Assembly: GCF_009870125.1 (NCBI RefSeq)
Contig: NC_046679.1
Coordinates: forward strand, 3,162,001 to 3,226,000
DNA length: 64,000 bases
Source: Drosophila pseudoobscura
Taxonomy: Eukaryota > Arthropoda > Insecta > Diptera > Drosophilidae
Direction: 5' to 3'
A program made the position numbers and the translations under genes. Position 1 is the first letter of the stretch; each line of letters opens with the position of its first letter. Under the pieces are notes generated by a model that ran no database searches, had not been told where the DNA came from, and was given only the letters and a program-made list of their open reading frames with translations. Shown piece by piece: positions 1 to 9,521 of the stretch.

Positions 1-1712
1 TATATTTCCACAAATATATGCTGGAAGCATATAGTTACAAGTGCCGTACAGTTCAGTGGTCAGTGAATGACAAGAATTTAGTGCAGATATATTTGGGAAA
101 AGAGGTATGTTTTCATATTAGTGCCGTGCACGTGCTGACATAACCTATGTTGCAGGGAGGTGTACCTAAGCTGCCCCATCGCGGTATAGTCTCGAGAAGA
201 CTACCCTGGGAGCTGGCTTAGGCGAACAGTTGTCGAGGTTTCTCCAACTCCAACCATAATTCATGTTTTCTGGACCTTATATTGCCACCAAGTCGGAATC
301 TCCAAAGATCCAAGTGGAACAGATCAGCCTTAATCGCCAAGAATATTTAGTGCTGCTCAGACATAAATAACTAAATACAGGCTTGGCGGAAGATTCGTCA
401 GTACGGCCAGGAACCATATACATCGCACCTGTTGACCTCTAACCAACTTCAGGCGGTCAACAGTCTACAAAGCAGCAGCACAGGATCGAGTTTTGTCCAA
501 TTTACATTTAATTCATTATCAAGTTCCAACGCATAAACATCAGCAGTTTAACGTAATGTAACTGAAACTTTATTAACACCCCTCTTTGATGTTACGCGCG
601 TACATACCTACATACATATGTGCATATGCACACTAAATTGTCTTTCGTTTGCTACCTTTTGGTTCAATTTTCGCGATAGAGCATAACAATTAAATTTCTG
701 TCTGTATTATGAAAACCAAAACAACTGACTGATGACTATGCGACGGTGTTTGTAGCGTAATTGTATTGTATGCATTATATATTTATGATTTCCATATTTT
801 AAACAGCTGCGGTCAACATCTACGACATCATTGGGCCCAACGATCAGCGTAAGACAATAACGCCGGAGTGAGTAATTATGTACAGCAAAAAGTAGTTTGG
901 TCAAAAGAGCCTATTAACTTGAAAGTGTAGATATGCATACAATGTATAATGATTCAAACCCGTCTGCTCAGTGTGTATAATGCACCCCAGTCTGATCTAG
1001 CTTTTGTTTACGATTTCGATTCTTATTGTCTCGTTTATATATATATATATATCTATACCCTAATGTTTTTCATGCTTTAAAATAATGAATTTATAACTAA
1101 ACTTATATGATAATTAGGATTAAGGAAATATTACCCACAAATTAGAAGCTAAGTCAATTGTTGTGTTTCTACAACTGCAACGTAATGAATATTGAAATTG
1201 AAGTCTCACATTATATTAAAATATGAATCTTTTTGAATTGAAATGAATCTTTAAAATCATAAAAATGGTCTGTCGAGTATCCGTGCCAGGATCTTATAAA
1301 ATGTGGTAAACCTTAGTAAAGGATTGATCAAGGGACAATGCAAGAACTCGAACGCAATGTCATGGTAGGGTGGGTACAGAAGAGAGGGACAATCAACACC
1401 TAGGTTCTCTCTAAATAGAAATGGTTCAGTAGGGCTTTTATTTGGCGTGTCGGCGCTATCAGTATTTCAGTTTCCTTTGTTTTATATAATCACTTATAGT
1501 TCCCGTAAAGTGCACTAATTAAATGTAGTGGAGTACGATAGTACAATTAGGCGAGGAAGAACCCCGACCATCCGGCGAGCTAGACCCGAGCCTAGCAAGA
1601 GTGCACACGACCAACCCTATTTGTACGCCGTCCTTAAGTCAGTCATGGTCATCTGCTGATACCGAGGGCCTATATATCTGTTTACACAAATATATATTTA
1701 AACTCTGGTACA
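1..1712 (+). repeat. 5' LTR of retrotransposon 1, partial
   Basis: It matches 7810-9521 base for base apart from one substitution noticed near 1087. It ends in ...GGTACA, so it closes with the CA expected of an LTR. The start lies outside the window. It contains a short TA run near 1040 and no convincing protein gene; the small reading frames in it recur identically in the 3' LTR. Confidence 0.92.
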
Positions 1713-1723
1713 CAATACATTTA

Positions 1724-1741
1724 TGGCGCCCAACGTGGGGC
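1724..1741 (+). promoter_or_regulatory. Primer-binding site, tRNA-Lys(CTT)
   Basis: The 18 bases TGGCGCCCAACGTGGGGC are complementary to the 3' end of Drosophila tRNA-Lys(CTT) including its CCA. The site lies 11 bases after the LTR end. This is where minus-strand DNA synthesis would start. Confidence 0.9.
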
Positions 1742-2420
1742 CAGGCAACTTGCCTTAGAATCTAAAACCAATTCAGAGCCGATATTAAAATTTGGATTTA
1801 TAGTGTCTTACTATATAGGCCGTTTATTTTAATAAGACAAGCAAATCTTGCCTTGGTTCTCCAAGCTCAACCGGTAATACATCAAAATTTCAACGACACA
1901 TTTTCTTTTGCAAAATATTGCACAAAGGTTAAAGATTTCAAAATTTATACTTTGACTCGGTTTTCGGATTTAGCAACTACAATTCGTTTTATTTCGGATT
2001 GGTTGACCAAAACAGACCTAAAGTATCAAATTGTGAGTATCAGAGACAGTTATGCAATACCATACAGTGATCAGAATAAACAGGAATTGTTTTAGGATTT
2101 AGCGGTTCCAATTCAGTTTATTTTGGATTGATCGACCAAAGCAAACCTGCTTTTTCACTTTAGGCATCTTGAGTTATTCGGATTTACAATTTTATACTGC
2201 CAAATCGCGATAGTTGTCCAATGATTCAGTGCACGAGGTCATTAACTTATAAATAGTCCATATTAACGAAAATAGAAAAGCCTACTGAAACCAAATAGAT
2301 ATTTCGTAAGTATTCTGGCATGTGGGAAAGACAGACATTATTATTACAATTAATACCTTCTTATATAATTTTTTTATTATTTTTTTTTTCTTTAATTCCT
2401 TAAATATTGTCTGATATACA
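1742..2420 (+). other. Leader of retrotransposon 1 with an imperfect tandem repeat
   Basis: This is the untranslated leader between the primer site and gag, about 680 bases and AT-rich. Two diverged copies of a block of about 60 bases lie at 1961-2020 and 2090-2148, a period of about 129, sharing the pattern GGATTTAGC...CCAATTC...GGATTG...GACCAAA.CA.ACCT. An 80-codon frame across the first copy (1853-2095) has no recognisable domain and no ATG start. The stretch probably holds packaging or translation signals, but the sequence does not say which. Confidence 0.6.
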
Positions 2421-3977
2421 ATGGCTGTAAGGCGAAGTACAGATGATATAACAACTGCTTTGCAGGAAGCAGAACCATTTTGTGGAATTTGCAACGAAGT
2501 ATTGGGAACTAGTGAGATTATAGCCAACACCCCGTGTAGACACAAATTCCATAAACTTTGTATTTTGGAACAGATTAGGACAAACCCAAAATGTCCCACC
2601 TGTTCATTAGATTGTTCTGCTCTGGCACTAACATTCTCTAACAACACGTTGTTAGCCGAGCTTAACGCCGAAGGAACACGACCAACTAGTGCTAACGAAT
2701 CTTTTAGCACAATAGACGGAACGTCTAATCGACCTAAAAAGGGCCAAAAGTTTATTAGAAGGGGTATGAATACGAGAGCAACTCAACGATCCAGGTTAGA
2801 TCGCTCACTAACAGAAACTGAAACCAACAACACAACCCTTCCAATAACCTCTCAAGTGGAAATCGCTAACTACGTCCAGTCTGCTGTAAGCATTCAACAG
2901 GCTCAGTTAATGGAACAACTAACTTCATTTTTAAGTAAAACAATTGAATCTTCGATTCAAAGTCAATTAGCGTCACTCCAGCTGACACAACCAGAACATA
3001 TCTCTCCCGATGTTTCCGGTGACAATAACATTAACCAAACAAATAACGTGGGTATCGGTCAAGCACGAGATAGTCACGCAGAAGTTCTTTTAGATTTTTC
3101 AAGAGCGAGTGCAAATCGAAGTAATTCGAGCTCACACGTAGCACCAGCAAAAGTTTCCAGTATAATGCAGAATTGGCGCATTAAATTCGATGGTTCAAAA
3201 ACTTGCATGAGGATGGATGAGTTTATTTATCGAGTACGTTCCCTAACGCAACAAAATCTTTATAACAATTATCAATTGCTTTGTGATCACTTGTATCTTT
3301 TATTCGCGGGAAAAGCTAGTGATTGGTACTGGAAATTCCATCGAAATTACCCAAACTTTAATTGGGATACGTTTTGTATAGAGTTTAGAAGAAGATTTGA
3401 AGATGTTGAGACCGACTATGATATCTGGGAAAAGATTAGGAAACGTCGTCAGGGCGAAAACGAATCCTTCGATGACTTTCAATATGCTATCGAAGATCTC
3501 GTGGATAGGCTTCAAAATTCGGTTACAGAAGAAGATGTTGTGAATCTACTTATTAGAAATTCCAAGCCCACTCTTCACCACGAGCTTCTTCACTTAAAGA
3601 TTGCCAATAGATCGTTATTACGACGAGAGGTACGTAAGCACGAGCAGTTTTATAACGATATAAGATCGGTCAAGCAAAGGACTCTTCGCTCATACGTATC
3701 GGAATTGTCAGGTCCAGACGATAGCGAGCAGCTATTCGATGACTTGGTCGAGCATAATGAAGTGTGTCAAATACAACGTCGTACTTCACAGTCAGTTCCA
3801 ACTTGCTGGAACTGTGACAACAAAGGTCATAAATTTGACGATTGTGTAGGTCCTCGTAAGATCTTTTGCTACGGGTGTGGAACAAAAGATACTTACAAAC
3901 CGGTATGTCCCAAATGTAACCCTCCGGGAAACCGGCAGAAGGATGTGTTAAACAACAACAAGCAGACACATCCTTAG
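2421..3977 (+). CDS. gag: Gag polyprotein with N-terminal RING-H2 finger (retrotransposon 1)
   Basis: The 518-residue structural protein starts at ATG 2421 in the context ACAATGG. Residues 21-61 form a RING-H2 finger with spacing C-x2-C-x14-C-x-H-x2-H-x2-C-x10-C-x2-C and the sequence CPTC at the last pair, the fold of ubiquitin E3 ligases. A helical, Gln-rich stretch follows near 150-200. A capsid-like domain of the retrotransposon Gag type lies at about 245-400 (motifs WYWKFHR and FRRRFED). A CCHC zinc knuckle is at 462-475 and a second zinc site, C-x2-C-x9-C-x2-C, at 483-499. The capsid and knuckle should assemble particles and bind RNA. The RING is not a standard part of gypsy Gag proteins as far as I know. 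The stop overlaps the frameshift hairpin that leads into pol. Confidence 0.93.
   Translation: MAVRRSTDDITTALQEAEPFCGICNEVLGTSEIIANTPCRHKFHKLCILEQIRTNPKCPTCSLDCSALALTFSNNTLLAELNAEGTRPTSANESFSTIDGTSNRPKKGQKFIRRGMNTRATQRSRLDRSLTETETNNTTLPITSQVEIANYVQSAVSIQQAQLMEQLTSFLSKTIESSIQSQLASLQLTQPEHISPDVSGDNNINQTNNVGIGQARDSHAEVLLDFSRASANRSNSSSHVAPAKVSSIMQNWRIKFDGSKTCMRMDEFIYRVRSLTQQNLYNNYQLLCDHLYLLFAGKASDWYWKFHRNYPNFNWDTFCIEFRRRFEDVETDYDIWEKIRKRRQGENESFDDFQYAIEDLVDRLQNSVTEEDVVNLLIRNSKPTLHHELLHLKIANRSLLRREVRKHEQFYNDIRSVKQRTLRSYVSELSGPDDSEQLFDDLVEHNEVCQIQRRTSQSVPTCWNCDNKGHKFDDCVGPRKIFCYGCGTKDTYKPVCPKCNPPGNRQKDVLNNNKQTHP
3926..3975 (+). promoter_or_regulatory. -1 ribosomal frameshift signal between gag and pol (retrotransposon 1)
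   Basis: A canonical slippery heptamer GGGAAAC lies at 3926-3932, read in the gag frame as G GGA AAC. After a 6-base spacer, AAGGATGTGT (3939-3948) and ACACATCCTT (3966-3975) form a perfect 10-bp stem with a 17-base loop. The pol frame is one base back from gag and first becomes open at 3920, just before the heptamer, after a TAA at 3917-3919. The 3' arm of the stem runs into the gag stop codon. Heptamer, spacer, stem and frame all agree. Confidence 0.88.
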
Positions 3978-3985
3978 AAAAAAGT

Positions 3986-6900
3986 TTGCAAGAATCACCT
4001 ACTAGTTTAACGAACGACCAAAGTTTAAGGGAGCCTAAGATCAGCTCACAAACAGTAGAGGAAACCCTGCCTACGGCATATCATTTTTCATTTACTCCTT
4101 TACCTGAAAGGGAAGCAAATTATATTACAACGCGTAAGAAAATTTTTGATAAGATAGATAGTTTTAAATTTGTAAGAAAGCCCAAACGTTCAACTAAACG
4201 TTTGAGACAATTTTGGAAGATGGTTCGCAAGAATAAGAACAAGTTTGTTTCAGCTATATTTCTCAGTTCGGATAACAGGCTGTACACCAGTGTCACCATT
4301 GAAGGCAGTGATTACATAGCTTTGTTGGATTCGGGGGCCACAATCAGTTGTATTGGAGGTTCAGCCGCGAAAGAAATGTTGGCGCATTGCAAGGTTAAGA
4401 AGTGTTCAGGAGCAATACGAACGGCTAACGATACTGAAAGTAAGGTTATAGGCAAGCTGGTAACACAAATTAATTACCGTGGATGCACGGCAGACCTAGA
4501 AATGTTTCTTATTCCTGAACTCAAGCAAGACGTCTATTTGGGGATAGACTTCTGGCAAAAATTTGGACTTTTAGATAAAATCTCACACACTGCAGAGGTA
4601 TCTGAATTAGATGTTGGAGGTACGGATGACGTCGAAGAACCACCGAACCTACATAAATTGACAGCAGACGAGAGAATTCGCTTAGATAAAGTGATAGGCT
4701 GTTTTCCATCTTTCGCTACTGAAGGATTAGGCCGTACCAGTTTAGTCACACACTCTATAGATGTTGGAGCAGCTATTCCCGTAAAGCAACGACATTGGCC
4801 GGTATCACCAGCCATAGAGAAATTGATGTTTGCTGAGGTGGACAATATGCTTGCGCTCGATGTTATAGAGGAGTCGACTAGTCCCTGGAGCAGTAATTGC
4901 GTTTTGGTAAAGAAAGGCGAAAAATATAGACTGTGTCTCGATTCAAGAGAAGTGAACAAGGTTACAAGACGGGATGCATATCCGTTACCACATATTGATG
5001 GTATTCTAAGTCGATTACCACCCGCTCGTTACATCACTGGATTAGACATGAAACACGCATTTTGGCAAATCCCGTTGGATGAACAATCGCGACAGTATAC
5101 TGCATTTACAGTGCCTAACCGACCATTATATCAATATAAAATGATGCCATTTGGTCTTTGCAATGCCGCTCAAACTCTCTGTAGACTAATGGATCGAGTT
5201 ATTCCAGCTCATCTTCGGACACGTGTATTCGTATATTTAGATGATCTACTTGTTTTATCGGAGGATTTCGAGTCGCATTTACTGTTGTTACAGGAGATAG
5301 CGTTGTGTCTACGCAAAGCAAATCTAACCATTAACATAGGGAAATCAAACTTTTGCATAAAAGAAATCACGTATTTGGGTTTTATTATTGGTAATGGTCG
5401 GATAAAGACAAATCCAGACAAAATCAAGGCCATCTCGAAGTTCCCTGTGCCAGTTACCGTTAAGCAACTGCGTCGATTTTTGGGGTTATCCGGTTGGTAC
5501 CGACGTTTCGTTGAAAATTATGCTACCGTTAGTTTTCCCTTAACCGAGTTGCTTAAGAAGAAAAAAGATTTACAGTGGAATGATGATGCTCAACAGTCGT
5601 TTGAGACCTTAAAGTCCTGTTTAACCGCATCACCCATTTTGATAACTCCTGACTTCTCAAAACCTTTTATTTTGCTCTGTGATGCTAGCACTTACGGAAT
5701 CGGTTGTGTTTTAGCTCAAGAACGCGACGGCGTTGAATTGCCAATTGCTTACATGTCAGAAAAATTATCCAAGGCACAACGTAATTATTCGGTTACCGAA
5801 CTGGAGTGCTTAGCAGTCATAAAGGGAATAAAAAAATTCCGCTCTTATATTGAGGGACAGGACTTCGTAGTCATAACCGATCACGCAGCACTTAAATGGT
5901 TAATGCAACAAAAGGATTTATCGGGTAGATTAGCCAGATGGTCTATGAAATTGCGTAGTTTCACATTTAATATCCTACATAGAAAGGGGACACTGAATGT
6001 TGTCGCTGACACTCTATCGCGTCAGGATGAACCGGCTATAGAGGAGCTCACGCAAATAAACCCCATGGTTGATCTAGACTCAGATCAATTCAAATCAGCT
6101 GAGTATCTGAGTTTAATAGAAAGTATTCAACAGAATCAGAGTAAGTTCCCAGACTTGAAAGTGATAGACGGTCAAGTTTTCAAAAGGACAGTATTCGCTT
6201 CGGGAGATGAGTCTCAAGAGAACGCATCATGGAAACTTTGGGTTCCGTCAGGGTTAATTACGAACGTATTATATCAAGCTCATGACGCCCCTAGCTCCGC
6301 ACATTGTGGGATGAGTAAAACCATAGAGAAGCTTAAAAGATATTTATTCTGGCCTCGCATGGTTAGCCAGACGCGCAAGTACATATCTGAATGCACCGTT
6401 TGTCGCACGACCAAGAGTCCGAATATGATTCTTAGACCTCCTATGGGTAAACCATTCACTTCGGATAGGCCGTTTCAGAAATTATACATAGATCTCTTAG
6501 GACCATACCCACGCACGAAAAAGGGAAACATAGGATTGCTCATAGTTGTTGATCACAATACTAAGTTCCATTTTCTGTGTCCCTTGAAGAAATTTACAGC
6601 CCCTAAGATCTGTGAATATCTGGAAGGGTCTCTCTTTTATACATTTGGGGTGCCAGAAGTCATCTTGTCAGACAATGGATCCCAATTTAAATCTAGCTAC
6701 TTTCAGGCATTTTTAAATAGCTTCGGTATAACACAAAAATGCACAGCTATTTATTCACCGCAAGCGAATGCCAGCGAGCGACTGAACAGATCCGTGATAG
6801 CTGCGATACGAGCTTATATCGGTAACGAACATTCCAATTGGGACTGTAACCTGAATGCCATTAGTGGTTCATTGAGATCTACCTTACATAGGAGTACAGG

Positions 6901-7309
6901 GTATTCTCCATATTTTCTAGCATTTGGTCAAAACATGATGTTGAATGGGAAGGATTACGCACTCTTGCGTAAACTAGACCTTTTGAACGACGATACTAGA
7001 ATGGAGAACCCAGATTCCTTGCAGCTAATCCGGCAACAGGCTAAAGCGAATGTCAATAAGGCACACGAAGAAAATTCACATAGATACAATTTGCGCTGCC
7101 GTGATACACAATTAAAGATTGGAGATTTGGTATATGCTAGAAATTTCACACAAAGTAGTGCTATAAAAAAGTTTAGTTCTAAACTAGCCCCTGTGTTCAT
7201 TCCCGCTCAGGTAATTAAAAAGCGAAGTCCGTACTATTACGAATTGGTCGATGAGAACAAGAAATATCTCGGCGTGTATCATCTGAAAGACATTCAAATC
7301 AGGAGATAA
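3986..7309 (+). CDS. pol: Pol polyprotein: protease, RT, RNase H, integrase (retrotransposon 1)
   Basis: The open frame runs from 3920 to the stop at 7309. The stated start is only the first TTG after the gag stop (1107 residues from there); translation most likely enters by -1 frameshift at 3926-3932. Numbered from 3986, the aspartic protease motif LLDSGA has its Asp at 115. The reverse transcriptase motif YLDD is at 417-420. RNase H has CDAS with Asp 566 and TDHAALKWL downstream. Integrase follows with an HHCC zinc domain and catalytic residues Asp 836 (YIDLLGPYP), Asp 896 (SDNGSQF) and Glu 931 (SERLN). A short C-terminal DNA-binding region ends the protein; I see no chromodomain. All catalytic residues are present and there is no internal stop, so the enzyme looks functional. 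Confidence 0.95.
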   Translation: MQESPTSLTNDQSLREPKISSQTVEETLPTAYHFSFTPLPEREANYITTRKKIFDKIDSFKFVRKPKRSTKRLRQFWKMVRKNKNKFVSAIFLSSDNRLYTSVTIEGSDYIALLDSGATISCIGGSAAKEMLAHCKVKKCSGAIRTANDTESKVIGKLVTQINYRGCTADLEMFLIPELKQDVYLGIDFWQKFGLLDKISHTAEVSELDVGGTDDVEEPPNLHKLTADERIRLDKVIGCFPSFATEGLGRTSLVTHSIDVGAAIPVKQRHWPVSPAIEKLMFAEVDNMLALDVIEESTSPWSSNCVLVKKGEKYRLCLDSREVNKVTRRDAYPLPHIDGILSRLPPARYITGLDMKHAFWQIPLDEQSRQYTAFTVPNRPLYQYKMMPFGLCNAAQTLCRLMDRVIPAHLRTRVFVYLDDLLVLSEDFESHLLLLQEIALCLRKANLTINIGKSNFCIKEITYLGFIIGNGRIKTNPDKIKAISKFPVPVTVKQLRRFLGLSGWYRRFVENYATVSFPLTELLKKKKDLQWNDDAQQSFETLKSCLTASPILITPDFSKPFILLCDASTYGIGCVLAQERDGVELPIAYMSEKLSKAQRNYSVTELECLAVIKGIKKFRSYIEGQDFVVITDHAALKWLMQQKDLSGRLARWSMKLRSFTFNILHRKGTLNVVADTLSRQDEPAIEELTQINPMVDLDSDQFKSAEYLSLIESIQQNQSKFPDLKVIDGQVFKRTVFASGDESQENASWKLWVPSGLITNVLYQAHDAPSSAHCGMSKTIEKLKRYLFWPRMVSQTRKYISECTVCRTTKSPNMILRPPMGKPFTSDRPFQKLYIDLLGPYPRTKKGNIGLLIVVDHNTKFHFLCPLKKFTAPKICEYLEGSLFYTFGVPEVILSDNGSQFKSSYFQAFLNSFGITQKCTAIYSPQANASERLNRSVIAAIRAYIGNEHSNWDCNLNAISGSLRSTLHRSTGYSPYFLAFGQNMMLNGKDYALLRKLDLLNDDTRMENPDSLQLIRQQAKANVNKAHEENSHRYNLRCRDTQLKIGDLVYARNFTQSSAIKKFSSKLAPVFIPAQVIKKRSPYYYELVDENKKYLGVYHLKDIQIRR

Positions 7310-7372
7310 TCCCTCTTAATCAAGTTCTTCAGATAATTATTCGTCGAGCAGGTCTTGTATAATTATCTGTGG

Positions 7373-9521
7373 TGTAGTAGCCAGCACAAAATATAGGGAA
7401 TTGGTTATCTTCTTTCGTCTCGTGAGACCCCCTAGTGATATTTCGAACGATCAAGCTTTAGCCGCTCTTAAGGTTGGATCAAAGCCTTAGCCGCTCTTAA
7501 GTCCGAACGCCCACGAACACATACAAGCGACGGACAGTGGGAAGCATAGACGGCAATCGTACGATTGCACAGTTAAGCTATGCTGTGCATTAGACGATCG
7601 TTTTATGCTGCTGCGAATGTTCTGGATCATACGATTGCACAGTTAGTAAAAAGCTCAAAAGCTCTGCTGCACTGGCTACTCAGTCCATCGTCTATTACTG
7701 CTTTGAACAATATAAGAAAGTTGATCGATCTGTAAAGACGTGATAATTTCCGAGTGCGAGCAACATACATATTGCACACACATATATATAGTGCTATCCG
7801 GAAAATATATATATTTCCACAAATATATGCTGGAAGCATATAGTTACAAGTGCCGTACAGTTCAGTGGTCAGTGAATGACAAGAATTTAGTGCAGATATA
7901 TTTGGGAAAAGAGGTATGTTTTCATATTAGTGCCGTGCACGTGCTGACATAACCTATGTTGCAGGGAGGTGTACCTAAGCTGCCCCATCGCGGTATAGTC
8001 TCGAGAAGACTACCCTGGGAGCTGGCTTAGGCGAACAGTTGTCGAGGTTTCTCCAACTCCAACCATAATTCATGTTTTCTGGACCTTATATTGCCACCAA
8101 GTCGGAATCTCCAAAGATCCAAGTGGAACAGATCAGCCTTAATCGCCAAGAATATTTAGTGCTGCTCAGACATAAATAACTAAATACAGGCTTGGCGGAA
8201 GATTCGTCAGTACGGCCAGGAACCATATACATCGCACCTGTTGACCTCTAACCAACTTCAGGCGGTCAACAGTCTACAAAGCAGCAGCACAGGATCGAGT
8301 TTTGTCCAATTTACATTTAATTCATTATCAAGTTCCAACGCATAAACATCAGCAGTTTAACGTAATGTAACTGAAACTTTATTAACACCCCTCTTTGATG
8401 TTACGCGCGTACATACCTACATACATATGTGCATATGCACACTAAATTGTCTTTCGTTTGCTACCTTTTGGTTCAATTTTCGCGATAGAGCATAACAATT
8501 AAATTTCTGTCTGTATTATGAAAACCAAAACAACTGACTGATGACTATGCGACGGTGTTTGTAGCGTAATTGTATTGTATGCATTATATATTTATGATTT
8601 CCATATTTTAAACAGCTGCGGTCAACATCTACGACATCATTGGGCCCAACGATCAGCGTAAGACAATAACGCCGGAGTGAGTAATTATGTACAGCAAAAA
8701 GTAGTTTGGTCAAAAGAGCCTATTAACTTGAAAGTGTAGATATGCATACAATGTATAATGATTCAAACCCGTCTGCTCAGTGTGTATAATGCACCCCAGT
8801 CTGATCTAGCTTTTGTTTACGATTTCGATTCTTATTGTCTCGTTTATATATATATATATATCTATACCCTAATGTTTTTCATGCTTTAAAATAATAAATT
8901 TATAACTAAACTTATATGATAATTAGGATTAAGGAAATATTACCCACAAATTAGAAGCTAAGTCAATTGTTGTGTTTCTACAACTGCAACGTAATGAATA
9001 TTGAAATTGAAGTCTCACATTATATTAAAATATGAATCTTTTTGAATTGAAATGAATCTTTAAAATCATAAAAATGGTCTGTCGAGTATCCGTGCCAGGA
9101 TCTTATAAAATGTGGTAAACCTTAGTAAAGGATTGATCAAGGGACAATGCAAGAACTCGAACGCAATGTCATGGTAGGGTGGGTACAGAAGAGAGGGACA
9201 ATCAACACCTAGGTTCTCTCTAAATAGAAATGGTTCAGTAGGGCTTTTATTTGGCGTGTCGGCGCTATCAGTATTTCAGTTTCCTTTGTTTTATATAATC
9301 ACTTATAGTTCCCGTAAAGTGCACTAATTAAATGTAGTGGAGTACGATAGTACAATTAGGCGAGGAAGAACCCCGACCATCCGGCGAGCTAGACCCGAGC
9401 CTAGCAAGAGTGCACACGACCAACCCTATTTGTACGCCGTCCTTAAGTCAGTCATGGTCATCTGCTGATACCGAGGGCCTATATATCTGTTTACACAAAT
9501 ATATATTTAAACTCTGGTACA
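7373..9521 (+). repeat. 3' LTR of retrotransposon 1 (about 2149 bp)
   Basis: The end at 9521 is where identity with the 5' LTR stops (one further matching base looks accidental). The start is inferred from TGTAGTAG preceded by GTGG; the related element at 54545 has the same GTGG followed by TGTA at a start that is proven by its target duplication. LTRs would then run TG...CA. The first 437 bases have no partner inside the window, so the start is less certain than the end. No long purine run precedes it. Confidence 0.8.

Larger units (their letters stand above)
1..9521 (+). mobile_element. LTR retrotransposon 1, gypsy superfamily, Osvaldo/Ulysses-like; 5' end outside window
   Basis: The first 1712 bases are repeated at 7810-9521 with a constant offset of 7809, which identifies two LTRs. 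Between them lie a tRNA-Lys primer-binding site, a leader, gag and pol in the order protease, reverse transcriptase, RNase H, integrase. No env fits in the 63 bases between the pol stop and the 3' LTR. The only LTR difference I noticed is G at 1087 against A at 8896, so the insertion is recent and both genes are open. The inferred LTR is about 2149 bp, so about 437 bp of the 5' LTR lies left of the window. LTRs above 2 kb, a tRNA-Lys primer and the absence of env resemble Ulysses and Osvaldo; the assignment is by architecture, not by alignment. Confidence 0.93.

Noticed and set aside
707..904. 65-codon frame in the LTRs of retrotransposon 1 (also 8516-8713)
   Set aside because: Short, repeated only through LTR duplication, without motif.
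7310..7372. Possible env gene after pol in either retrotransposon
   Set aside because: Only 63 and 43 bases separate the pol stop from the 3' LTR, so there is no room for an envelope gene.
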